Positions 11,939 to 23,000 of a stretch of DNA of 64,000 nucleotides are shown here, piece after piece. Position numbers and translations under genes: made by a program. The notes under the pieces are model-generated. The model saw only the letters and a program-made list of their open reading frames with translations. It was not told the origin of the DNA and searched no databases. Position 1 is the first letter of the stretch, and every line of letters starts with the position of its first letter. This DNA is from Epiperipatus broadwayi (taxonomy: Eukaryota > Onychophora > Udeonychophora > Euonychophora > Peripatidae): NCBI GenBank assembly GCA_028023455.1, contig JAQFVV010012418.1, forward strand, positions 9,111,244-9,175,243, in the 5' to 3' direction.

Positions 11939-12541
11939 ATGAAAGTAGGACTAAAGATAAATGTTAAAAAGACTAAAGTAATGTTTAATCGATTTTCTCA
12001 AAATATGAAAATAAAGATTGATTATGATGAGTTAGAAGAAGTTAACAGTTACAAATACCTTGGTCAGATTATTAATACAGATGGAAACATAATGGATGAA
12101 ATTAATCATAGAATTAAACTTGGTTGGAGTGCTTTTGGTAGAAATAACTTGATACTAAAAGGAAATATGCCTATGTGTTTGAAAAGGAAGGTTTTTAATA
12201 AATGTGTTTTACCAGTTCTTACTTATGGATCTGAGACTTGGACACTTAATAGAAGAGCAATACAGAGACTTCAGACCACTCAAAGAAGTATGGAGAGATG
12301 CATGTTGGGAGTAACAAGAAGAGATCGAAAATGCAATGTATGGGTAAGAGAACAAACAGGTGTTACTGACCTCATTGAAAAAATTAAAAGATTGAAGTGG
12401 AGTTGGGCTGGATATATTGCTAGAAGAGATGATAATAGATGGTCAATTGAAATCTTAAACTGGATTCCAAGAGATTGTAAAAGACCCAGAAAGAGACCAC
12501 ATGTTAGATGGATGGATGAAATAAGAAAGTGTGCAGGGTGA
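11939..12541 (+). pseudogene. LINE family A reverse transcriptase, C-terminal part
   Basis: A 200-codon frame beginning KVGLKINVKKTKVMFN (motif D region) and continuing YKYLGQIINTDGNI, LPVLTYGSETWTLNRRAI, ERCMLGVTRRDR and RKRPHVRWMDEIRKCAG. This is the standard C-terminal end of this LINE group. It follows the motif C segment after a small deletion near 11935. Confidence 0.9.
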
Positions 12542-12642
12542 TATGGGGAAGGGAAACTAAAGATCGGAGAAGATGGATTGAACTTGGAAAGACCTTCATC
12601 CTGCAGTGGATTGATAATGGTTGATGATGATGAATCAAATTA

Positions 12643-13700
12643 TTTATCTTTTCTCACCACTGATAATTTATTTGTAATATTTACCCCATTTTTTATACAA
12701 ATGTATAGAATTAAATTTCTCTATTAATTTTGCATATTGTAAACCTTTCTCGGCTTTACTAAGTTTGTTTTCTTCACATAATCAAATTAAACAGAATTTT
12801 TCCTAATCTATTTTTATAAACTTAATTTACTTTTCCACTTTTTATTAAAAAACTTTTTATTTATTATCCACAATTGCACATCAATATATCTTTTTTTTTT
12901 TTGATCTCTATATAAAAACTTCAGAGTCTCCTTGCTAATATAAAGTGTCACATTTCAGAATGTTAAAAAAGTATCACCACTCCTTTCCAAATTTTTCTAT
13001 ATACTTTAAATTTATTATTTAAAAATTTTTTCTCCAATTTTTTTTTTTTTTTGACAGATGACTAGATTGACACTACAAGAAAGTGAGATTTAGTTGCAAA
13101 ATTATTTAAATAATTCTTTGGAAAAAAGCTTAAGAAAAATTATTTTTTACTTTTTAATTATTTTTTACTTTTTTTAACACATTTATGTGAATAAGAGATT
13201 TCTTTGATTTTTTTAAAAATATTTTTTATTCTCTGCTTTTTGTATATATGTAATACTGTTATCAAAATCAGTTTTCAGTGAATCATTCAGTTTTAAATTA
13301 CAAGGAATGTGGTTAGATACTGTTAGGTTCAATGTTACATATAAAATTAATTTTTTTCACTAATCCTTTGTTAAAATTATTGCAATAACTAAAAAATTGT
13401 ATTGACAATAGAAATACACAAGTATGCAGTTTCAACTAGATGGAAAATTGGGAAAAGGGCAAAAATTAAAAACCCAGACATATGACTAAAAAGAGGTGAA
13501 GTTAAATAAAATCACATGAAGTTTTTCCTCATTTAACAAGTTTTTCAACACAAATGTAATTTATTTTCTATTTTTTTCAGCTTTAATCAGCAATAGTAAT
13601 CACTCACAAATGACTAATGCCATTCTAATTTAAGAAGAAAATAATTAAATAAATAAATTTTGCGATGAATATACAAACAAATTGGGATACTATAAGTACA
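12643..13700. other. No gene recognised
   Basis: Low-complexity AT sequence with T runs and no supported frame or repeat structure. Confidence 0.6.
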
Positions 13701-13702
13701 TT

Positions 13703-13872
13703 AATATGTAGATCAAGCTAATCCATTATTCTATTTATTTGATATTTTGCAATGTTGTCTTTTAACTTCTGCAGCAAACTTTTCTCTTTTTGGAAGACTT
13801 CAATATCTTCCCATATTAGGTATTTGTCTGTTAGACAGGCCAGCCGCTCAATGGCATTCTTTATCTGCAAAA
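13703..13872 (-). other. Exon-like open segment of unknown origin
   Basis: On the minus strand a pyrimidine-rich tract ending TGTTTTTTGCAG, a good splice-acceptor shape, is followed directly by an open frame reading KNAIERLACLTDKYLIWEDI, then EVFQKEKSLLQKLKDNIAKY. Its composition is protein-like, partly coiled-coil-like. The first part lies in the left inverted end of the ISXO2-type element; the mirror copy at 15454-15505 reads RKNTIMRLAYITDK after the same TTTTTGCAG. The second part (LLQKLKDNIAKY) has a homologue at 61048-61134. It is thus repetitive and more likely part of a transposon than a host exon. Family not recognised. Confidence 0.4.
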
Positions 13873-15505
13873 AACACTATTATAACCATTCCAGGCCGAC
13901 ATTTTGCAAACTAATTTAAAACAAATTTACGATCGGACATTATTTGGTAAAATGGAATCATTTTATTTTAAAATTCCTTTCAAACTCTTTTCAAACCATT
14001 TTTTGGGATTGAAATTATTCTTTTACATTTTTTCTGACACTTGTCTAACAAATTTTGTTAAATACAACATTTTACAAGCATCTACCCTTTTTTACAAATT
14101 CATATTTCAAAAGATCTTCACCAATGTTTTTACACTTACCAACAAACCGAAACAATAATAACGACAATGAAAACTAGGCTGCTATTTGATACTAGTCGGT
14201 CCGCTGTTTTGGACTAGTCTGCTCTGTTTTGGCCAGCAACATTTCACCTAGGATGGCCCCAAACAAGTTTTGACATTTGTGGAGCCATTGCCACACAAAT
14301 AGTTCTCCATGAACTGTCTTGGTGGACCATGCTTCTTTTTGTTGGCTCACTTGAGGACTCCCCAAAGATGCTCGATATTTTGCGTGGTGCACCTGTGCTA
14401 GGGTCGACGAAGTTGTAGCGGTGGTTGACCGTCACATGCTTAAAATCGGCAGATTGTAGATTACAGCTTCTATACCCCTTCCAACAGTCCGCATAGATGG
14501 TCGATCAGCTGTATATTTTCGCGGATGGCCTGCAGAAGGGTAGAGGCAGAGCATGATGGGATGGCTGATGCAAAGCAATCTCCGGTCTCATGGCACAATC
14601 CGTAGAAGATCAAGGAAGCATTCGGCCTTGGTGGTTCCTCCTGCATGTGAATAGCATCTTGTCTACCTCCACTGTCAAGCTTGATCTGCCGATTTGATGG
14701 CAGGGGCGGGACGTGACTCTTTCGTGGTACAGTTCCCTCAGTCCGTTGGTCCATTGGATGACGGATTCTTTGGAGAGGTCAAGCTCAGCTTATCCCATGG
14801 ACAATTTCTTCGTGACTCCAAAGGTACACGAGGCATTCGGCTTTCAGTTATGGTATTCTTGAGCCGTCCAATCAGGTTTGCTTGCAGATCGAACATTTAT
14901 GTCTATATGAGGCAGACTTGCACTTGAAATGTGAACCCTCCCATTTCATCGTTGCTGCACAAGCACAGGTTTTGCAATATGGCAGAATATTTTTCTCCTG
15001 CAAAAACATCAGCGCGTCATTTTCGGTCTCAGGCAATTTCTAAAACTTTAAATGATGCTGCTTACTGCATTCAGCCATTTTGTTAGTATGGCAGTGATTC
15101 TCATGCAAACATGAATAAAGATGTTATCGCGTGTCAACTTTATTTTCCAAGACACTTTCCGAATTTTTTCCCCCTTCAAAAGTGTGTAGGGAAGCATGTG
15201 GACAGCATGACAATTTTTAGGACACAATACTACTTCAGTTTCATTGTAAGATGATTAGTTGAAAGACAACATTTCAAAAGTTAGGATAAGTTGAAGTGCA
15301 GGTACCCTCAAGTCATACTATAGTGAAGTTTAAATAGTTAGCATTCGGATAAACTGCGTAATAGTATATGCAGCCACTGTTACAGGCTGCGTTAAAAACA
15401 GCATTGGTTTCTGTGCATTTGCATGAAAATCAAATGAATAATGGCATATTTCTGTGTTTTTGCAGAGAAAGAATACCATCATGCGGCTGGCCTATATAAC
15501 TGACA
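13825..15505 (-). mobile_element. ISXO2/Merlin-type DNA transposon, decayed
   Basis: The ends are imperfect inverted repeats of about 53 bp: 13825-13877 begins TGTCTGTTAGACAGGCCAGC and the reverse complement of 15454-15505 begins TGTCAGTTATATAGGCCAGC. They continue alike (CATTCTTT, CTGCAAAAA, CAC) with roughly eight differences. Between them lies one broken transposase gene on the minus strand. The 1.7-kb size and single-gene layout fit elements of the IS1595/ISXO2-like group known in animals. I could not settle the outer boundary or a target duplication. Confidence 0.6.
14192..15078 (-). pseudogene. ISXO2-like (IS1595-type) transposase
   Basis: The minus-strand frame starts at an ATG at 15078 (MAECSKQ, then a stop). 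It reads NDALMFLQEKNILPYCKTC and later MKWEGSHFKCKS and HKCSICKQT, a four-cysteine zinc ribbon as at the N-terminus of ISXO2-like transposases. After a frameshift, 14754-14470 carries a GGRQDAIH segment and SLIFYGLCHETGDCFASAIP, matching the start of the DDE core. Then 14435-14244 carries TVNHRYNFVDPSTGA, a hallmark phrase of the C-terminal half, followed by a degraded region up to 14192. At least two frameshifts and a stop make it a pseudogene. Confidence 0.75.
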
Positions 15506-16500
15506 AGCACTCCTACTTATAATTTCTATTGTATTTTATCATCAGCTATATCTTCCCAATGAAAGTAATCAATATTATATTTCTTTTAAATGCCTTTGAT
15601 ATAAACTGTATGAAATAAATGGGATGAAAATATTTAACAAAATAATCATTATAGAAATTCACTTCCTCCTAGGCTGTAGACAAAAGTGGTATCATTTTTA
15701 TTTACTTAGCATTTTAGATGTGATATAAGACTTATAATATTATGAATGTATAGTATTATGAGAGATATAAGTTACGAAATACTTTTTTTAAAAAGCGATG
15801 TACTCAATTTTTTTTAAAAAAAACATTTTACAATAACAGATTCTATAGAATCACATTAATTATTATATTATAGATTTTTCCCCACCTGAATTTAATTTTC
15901 ATAATATAAATTTATCTAATATTAGCTCCAAAATTTTTACATTATTGCAAAAAATGCCATATCATCTATATATAAAAAAAAGAGCCATTATATTAAATAT
16001 TCTTTCATTTCCCATTATGCCAATTGATGTATATTGATATAATTTCAAAAATCTTGTCCTTAAAAAGTCAGAAATCTCTCTGCTTAGACGCAAAAAATTC
16101 TGTTAGCCAAATGAAATATTTCCTCCTTTTGAAATGCTTATTATATACTATCATAAACTTATTTACTTCTTACTTATTAGCATATCATTTTTCTTAAGCT
16201 GCTTAATTTCTTTATCTTCTCTTATTTTAATTAAAATTGTTTCATTAGTTCTATTATCCCTATATTTCCCATTTTCATTTCAACAAAAATTTTATTAACA
16301 ATAAATAGTGATTACATCCTGATAAAAGAAAAATAAATAAATAAATAAATTGTACAATAACATGCTTATATTCATGATCTGTTTGCCATCTGGCTAGATT
16401 GTGTTATGAGAACACAATTGTTATACACTTACGTGGTTGGGTATAATGAAGAATTTTGTGTAGAATATGAGAAACTAAGAACTTGTTTAATGGTATTAGT
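15506..16500. other. No gene recognised
   Basis: AT-rich sequence without supported frames. A short (AAAT)n run is present near 16332-16350. Confidence 0.55.
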
Positions 16501-16539
16501 ATTTTTAATATAAACATGAATATTTTCTTTTAAAATTGC

Positions 16540-16917
16540 CTAATCTAAAATGCTGGGTAGGTGGGAGTTGAAAATCAGGAAAAGGATAGAGCAGTTAAAG
16601 ACCAGTGTCATCAAAGACTTTACTGGAGGCAAGGAGCTGGTCAAGTTTCTTGATTTTTTTGAGTGCTTGATAAAACAATGGTATGATTTGTGGCGGAGAG
16701 TTTTGCATCTCACTATCCATATGGCATAAAGGACAAAGGTAGAGAGCCTTATTATTGCAAAAGTTCCATTATGAATGGCGTTTTCAAATGAGAAAATCAT
16801 GTCAGATCTTATGTTGGAGTTGATGGTGATTATATCTTTCAGTGTTTTAAGTCTTGGGCACTGGTGTATAATATGATCTATGGTTTCATCTTCACAAGAA
16901 CACAGACCACTAAACAA
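16540..16917 (-). pseudogene. LINE ORF2, extreme C-terminal fragment
   Basis: A 125-codon minus-strand frame beginning MFSGLCSCEDETIDHIIHQC, then PRLKTL. This C-x-C...E-T-x-x-H-I...C pattern is the zinc-finger-like tail after the reverse transcriptase (and RNase H when present) of R1/Jockey/I-type LINEs. The remainder is helical and hydrophobic and ends at about 16540, near the LINE 3' end. Upstream coding is interrupted exactly where the foldback element 16921-17979 begins. The segment at 18100-17990 on the other side may be the continuation. It could belong to the same family as the left-edge LINE; I could not test this. Confidence 0.6.
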
Positions 16918-16920
16918 AAG

Positions 16921-17979
16921 TCATTAAACATCACATGATCACTATTTCCTATGCTTACATAAGCTGTTAAATCAGAGGCAAAACTCTCCATACAGCAGTG
17001 TCATCCAGAACAAACCAGAGTAATCAATGAATGCAAAATATTTGTACATAAAATTCCTGTCTAGTGCTCACTAATCCAATATCCCCAGACAAGTTGGATT
17101 TCATCTGTGAGAAGCTTTGGATCTAAGACCTAGATCTTAGGATCTAATGCAACTCTTCAGAAATCACCTTTTATTTATTTTGTTAACTATAAAGCTATGA
17201 GTCCATAATGAAAACCCAATAATGTTTTCAATCCAAGCTCATTCACTTGTATAGTTATATAGATCTGAACCCAGTTCAGCATCTATACATTTTGGTGTCG
17301 TTAGTTTTTTACTAATCATTGTCATCATCATCCCATTTGGCAGGATTGGTATTAAACCATTAAATACCACATGATCTAGGAAGCTCCTCATTGATTAAAG
17401 TCACAACCAAAAACTAGTCTGGGGATATTGGATAAGTAGGCACTAGATAGGGATTTTATGAACAAACCTTGCATCCATTGATTGCTCTGGCTTGTACTGG
17501 TTGGCACTACTGTACAGGAATTTTTGCCTGTTTTAATAGCTTGGGAAAGCATAGGAAATGGTGATCATGTGATGTTTAGTACCAATCCTGCCAAATGAAA
17601 TGACTATTACTATGGTTATTAAAGAATCAAACACCAACATGTATAGATGCTGATCTGGTCTTCAGATCTATATGACTGTACAAGTGAAAGAGCTTGGATT
17701 GAAAACAGTATTGTGTTTTCATTTTGGATTCATAGCTTTATAGTTCACAAAATAGGTAAAAGATGACTGATGGAGAGTTATATTAGATCCTAAGATCTAA
17801 GTGCACTGCTGTCAGATCTAAAGTTCCTCATGGATGAAAGTCACAAACTAGAAACTAATCTGGAGCTATTGGATTATTAAACACTAGATAGGGGTTTTAT
17901 GCACAAATCTTCTTGCACCCATTGATTACTCTTGCTTCCACTGGATGGCAAGACTGTATAGAAAGTTTTGCCTCTGTTT
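16921..17979. mobile_element. Foldback element of unknown class, copy 1
   Basis: It starts TCATTAAACATCACATGATC and ends TTTTGCCTCTGTTT, the same termini as the copy at 46227-46908. Blocks appear in both orientations. Block A (16927-17180) contains ATCCAATATCCCCAGAC and TAGATCTTAGGATCTAATGC. A central block C holds TACATTTTGGTGTC and GGCAGGATTGGT. Reverse-complement copies of A follow (about 17383-17545 and 17760-17979), with an inverted C between them. Flanks TAAACAAAAG (16911-16920) and TAAATAAAAA (17980-17989) resemble a degraded target duplication. There is no coding capacity, and I cannot place it in a known superfamily. Confidence 0.6.
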
Positions 17980-17989
17980 TAAATAAAAA

Positions 17990-18100
17990 AAATCTAAAAT
18001 TTCCTGTCATTTTGCCATTTATCTGTAAATTTCTTCCACTCTTTACATAACTTTTTCTGTTTTTTTTTAAGGATCCTACTCTCCAAAATAAATATTCCAT
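17990..18100 (-). pseudogene. Possible continuation of the LINE fragment interrupted by the foldback element
   Basis: The minus-strand frame reads MEYLFWRVGSLKKNRKSYVK, then SGRNLQINGKMTGNF, and reaches the edge of the foldback element. Combined with 16917-16540 it would restore one LINE ORF2 tail split by the insertion. The fit is by position and composition only. Confidence 0.3.
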
Positions 18101-18217
18101 ATTTTCTCTTCTAATTTCTACATAAAGTATATCTATGCTCTAAATTTTAATTCCATTCCCCCCCCACCCCCTGATATCTAAAACTCCTAAACTTGCATCA
18201 AATAACTCTCTTTGATC

Positions 18218-20010
18218 TTAATCATTATCATCACTTTCAATCACTATCAATCCATTATAGGATAAAGATCTTTATAAGTCTAATCCACTGTATCATTAGC
18301 TTCTCTTCTCCACAACATGTCAAAAAACATTCTTATTTCATCCATCTATCTCATATGTAACCTCTTTCTAGATCTTTTACAATTTCTGGAATCAGGTTTT
18401 AAAACTTCAACTATTACAAACTCTTTTAGCCCAGTGCCATTTCAGTTTCTTAATTCTTTTAATAATGTCAGTAATATGTATTTGTTCTCTAATCCATGTA
18501 TTTTGTTTTCAGTCTCTTCTCAATATCCCTAACATATATCTCCATAATTCATTGAATGGTCCAAAGTGTCTAAATTGCTCTTCTGTTAAGTATCCATGTC
18601 TTAGATTTATAAAAAAGTAAGAACTGGTAAAATATATTATTAAAAACTTTTTTTAACAACATATATTCTTTTTAATATTAAGTTATGTCTACCAAAAGCA
18701 CTCCATCCAAATTTAATTCTATAATTAATTTCATCCATTATGTTTTCATCTATATTAATAATCTAACCAAGTCATCTGTAGCTGTTATCTTCTAATTTAT
18801 GATTATCAGTTTTTATCTTCTGAGAAAATCCATTGAACATTAACTCATCTTTTTAACATTTATCTTTACATTTACTTTCTTATTTTCATCTGATAATTCT
18901 TGTACATTTTTTAAAACTGAAGTATTATTTGTAAAAAGAAATATATCATTTGCAAAATATAAATAATTTAAATAATCTCTTTTACTTTACTCACTTAGCT
19001 TCCTACTTTAATCCACATCATACTTCTTATAAAATTGCTATAAAAGATTTTGGAGACATGGAATCACCCAATCATACATCCTTTTTAATGTTAATCTTAT
19101 TTAGTATCCCCATGTAATCTAAACAGTGTTATTGCATTTTGATAAAAAAAAAAAAAATCTTCAAAAATATAATAATATACCACACCTAAATACTGATTCA
19201 ATGCTTTACTCACTGTAGAAATGCTTATAGAATCAAATGCATTTTCATAATCTACAAATGCAAAGCATAATAGCACTGATATTCATTAAATCTTTCTGTG
19301 ATTTTTCTCAGTACTTGCATATGATTCACTGTGCCAAAGCCATTTATAAATGCAGTTTGTTCTTTTAGTCAATTAAAATCCAAAGTTTGTTGTAAATCTT
19401 AGAAAAGATTTTGTATAGAATTGATAAAAGACTAATAAGTTTGTAATTTCTAATATATTTTTCATCATTTTTCTTAACTATCGCTATAACCACTGCATTC
19501 TTCCAATCATTTGGTATATCTTTATCATTTAGACATTGGTGTATATAACTTTGCCAACAATTTTTCTATTTCTTCACTTGCTTCTTTTAAGATATCGATT
19601 ATAATTTTATCATTCCCTAGAGCTATTCCCTTCTTTATAGAATTAAATGGATATGTCACTCTTCATTTACAATACTGAGCAATTCAGAAAATGTATTAGC
19701 TATGGGGAGTACATTGTTTTCTTGTTCTTTATTACTATATATTTCTTTATAGAACTCTTCCACAAATTTTGTAATGTCATATCTCTTTTTAGTAATAGTT
19801 CTTTCTTTTTAGTGCAGAAATAACTTTTCTACCAATAGCAAGATGCTCTTTACTTTTGAGATCTTTATTTTCTTCAATAGCTTTCTTTTCTGATTCACAA
19901 TTATATTTTCTTATATTATTATTAATAAGGGTTGTCAACCTTTCTATAACTTTCATTATTAGCCTTTCAGATGCATCAAATTCTACTAATATAAAATTAT
20001 TATCACTACT
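18218..20010 (-). mobile_element. RTE-like LINE family A, copy 4 (minus strand)
   Basis: The reverse complement is collinear with the 10-kb copy. At 20010-19800 it reads NNNIRKYNCES and AIGRKVISAL. Around 19530-19480 comes the equivalent of NDKDIPNDWKNAV, and around 19260-19190 the motif A region (AFDSISI). Around 18780-18660 comes the YLGQIINTDGN region, and at 18390-18300 the RKRPHVRWMDE region. The 3' end near 18218 has the ATGATGATAATGA-like tail. It is heavily mutated with many stops, so clearly older than copies 2 and 3. The 5' boundary (about 20010-20080) is uncertain. Confidence 0.8.
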
Positions 20011-20079
20011 GCATTATTTTTCTTCATCAAACAATTTTAATTCTTTGTATCTTTTCTGATTAATTCCTCCTTATCTACC

Positions 20080-23000
20080 AATATATAACTTGCAGTATAT
20101 TTTAGATTTTGTCTCTACTATGTAAAATCCCCATTTTACACTATATTGTACTCAATTTTCCATAAGCTTACACACCTCTTTAATGATGCTCCATCATATT
20201 TTCAATCAATAAGATCCTTCATCCTATAATCAATATTTTATAATTATTTCTAAATTCATTTACAATCATATAAATAAATATGCCCAAATATTGTCATTTC
20301 ACTCTTTCAATCCTTCCCCATTTCCAATAGCTAAATGTATAATTTCTCTTTATTCAATTTCAATCCAACCCACAAATGTTGATTACAGTTTCTAAGATGA
20401 AACTCTTAAAAACTTCTTTATCAAAGTGCACTGGTGCCACCAATAGTGAGTTTATATGCTATCAACTTTTCTCTAATATAGAATGTGAATTATTATTATT
20501 ATTTATGATTTTTATAATCTATTATTTTTTTTCTTAGTCTATCAAAAAAATGATTTGAAAAAAATCTAAAAAAATAATGAGAACTCTCTAATCATTCAGT
20601 TTGTAGATTATTCAAAGTAATAGTGATTATAAAATTCAAATCATATAATCCATAAACACATGGAATATAATTATTATAGTTCATCTTCAAAAAAAACAAA
20701 ACAATATATAAAGCTTTTTTTTGTTATCTATATAATTTACTGAATAAAATTAATGATTAATTTCATCTGAAATATTATTTGTTTGTTATCTGCCTAAAAT
20801 CAAAGTAAGAACTCACCAGCAGTCACTGAGAACTGATATTTCATGACAAGAAATACCTTATTCTACTTTAAGTTTATTCAATATAGCTAAATTTATTTTA
20901 ATTAAATAAAATAATATTAAAATGGAGATTTAGTAATACTTTTTAAAGTATAGTACTTCTAATTGGATAAAATCTGCATCAATAAATTGTTCACATCCTA
21001 GTATTAATTACCTCGTGTTTCTTTTATATTATCAAAAATCATATAATAAACTAAGAGTTACTAAATTAGTATTCAAGCTTATCTAAATTTAAACATCATT
21101 AAGTATATCATTTATAGATTTTATTTTAAATTATACACTTTTTCTTCTGGTCCAAAGTCAAAAATTCTCTCTTATTCTTTTTCTCCACATTCTATATATC
21201 TCATTTTTAAAATCCTACAACTTTTCATTTCTAATAATAGATAATCTAATTTTAAATTTATTCATCAAGCTGACATTGCATAAAACTAATCATTCTTACA
21301 ATATTTTCTAAATCTAACTGTTTGGATATTTAATGAAATCTAAATTGACATGTTCAGTCCTTACAATTCAAAATTTACTTTTGCTAAAATCGTCAAAAAC
21401 ATAAAACCAATTTTGTTTTTTTTACTATATATATTTGGCTTTTGTAGAGATTTATTTCCTTCAGAATATAATTACTCATAATGATATACACACAAATAAA
21501 CTTTATAACAATTAGAGATTAAAAAAATTAAATAATATTATTTAAATAAAAAGATGTAATTATAAATTTAAATTTTTTTTAAAAAAGGTGTCATTTCTAA
21601 AATAAATAAAAGCTTTAAAATATTAAAAACCTAGAAATAATGACATTCTATATATAAAAGGCAAAATATGGGTTAGGAGCCCACATATAATACAATATTT
21701 TTGATTTTTAGAGACTTAATATATCCACTTATCAATTATTACTAAATGACTAGCTAAGTTGGCTATGACCCAGTTACTTGGGGGAGGGGGAGTATAAAGC
21801 CTGTTTGTGTCCTGAAAAAAATTTCACGATTCATTTGACCCAAACTCAAATCCTAGGTCATAGATTAAGTAAGCAAATGCATTAAACATTAAAGAACCCT
21901 TATATACATATAACTATATGCATTTGGTATTAGCTTATCAAAAATTAGATACTGTTTCTGATTCAAATAATTTTTTTCTGCCTTCTTCTTTTTTCTCTTA
22001 TCCTCTATCCATTTGTTCTTTTTATCTTGTTGTCTTTATCAACATATGTTAGTAGAGAATCCAGTTAATATGAGTACTTCATATGATTAGTTGTCTCTGC
22101 ATTGAGACAATTTGATTGTGTTTATACAACCATATTTTCCACCTTGGAGATAGATAATACAATTAATATATAAGCCACTTGATATTGAATTTGAATAAGG
22201 AGTTTCACTCAGCAAATGATTTTATGCTTGGATAATACTACTAAGAGATCTATCTACCTCTCACAAATGTGCAAGAACCTAAAAAAATGGTCTAATAATT
22301 TAGATTGTCCAGTAGATCACTCATTTAACAGATTGCAATTTTAATAATGATGATAAAGTACAAGTGATAATAATAAAAACAAGTATTATGAAGTGTACAT
22401 GGAACATTTTGAACTTTGGTTAATATAAATTCTCCCTAAACTTTTTGTACTTCAGTGTTAATGGCTAAGATTCACTGAGCAGGTAGATGGCTATAGCAAT
22501 TTTGGAAAAGCAATTGTTTAATTCACAGTTTTAAGATCTAATTTGATCATTTCTATTCTTGGAATTATTAATGTATGACTGAAATGTTATTAAAAAATTG
22601 AGTTTTCACAATGATATCTACCCATTTTATTGATGTTTTTGCTCTAATATGAAAATTCAATTAAGTTCAAAGAGAAATGTCATTTATTCCTTGAGATAAA
22701 GTTCCTGCATAAACAATAACAAAAAAACTGATTTTTGTTTTCTTGGAAACTTTCATACATAATGATGGCTAAACAAATTATACAGAAATAGTAATATTAG
22801 CTACATAAATTTGAATGATCTGTATTATTGAATTTTTGCTTAACATGTGAATAATTATTGTAAACCTTTGATTTGAATAGAAAAATACAGAAGGATTTGG
22901 GATAATCCACATTCAAAATAATGTCATTTTATACATTATTATAGTAAAAAGAATGAAAAAATCAATTTTACATGAAGAAATAAAAGTACAGATTGTTAGA

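Larger units (their letters stand above)
10168..12632 (+). mobile_element. RTE-like LINE family A, copy 2 (5'-truncated, with target duplication)
   Basis: This is the best-preserved copy of the family. It starts inside the APE endonuclease and runs through the reverse transcriptase to the 3' end. The 3' end is a short TGATGATGATGA-like tail rather than poly(A), as known for RTE-type LINEs. Ten bases, AATCAAATTA, are present on both sides (10158-10167 and 12633-12642), a plausible target-site duplication from target-primed reverse transcription. Coding potential is broken by a stop and a frameshift in the endonuclease (about 10190 and 10340), a break at about 10650-10800, a frameshift near 11770 and one near 11935. 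RTE assignment rests on single-ORF EN-RT layout, tail type and resemblance to arthropod endonuclease-reverse transcriptases; another close clade is possible. Confidence 0.88.
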
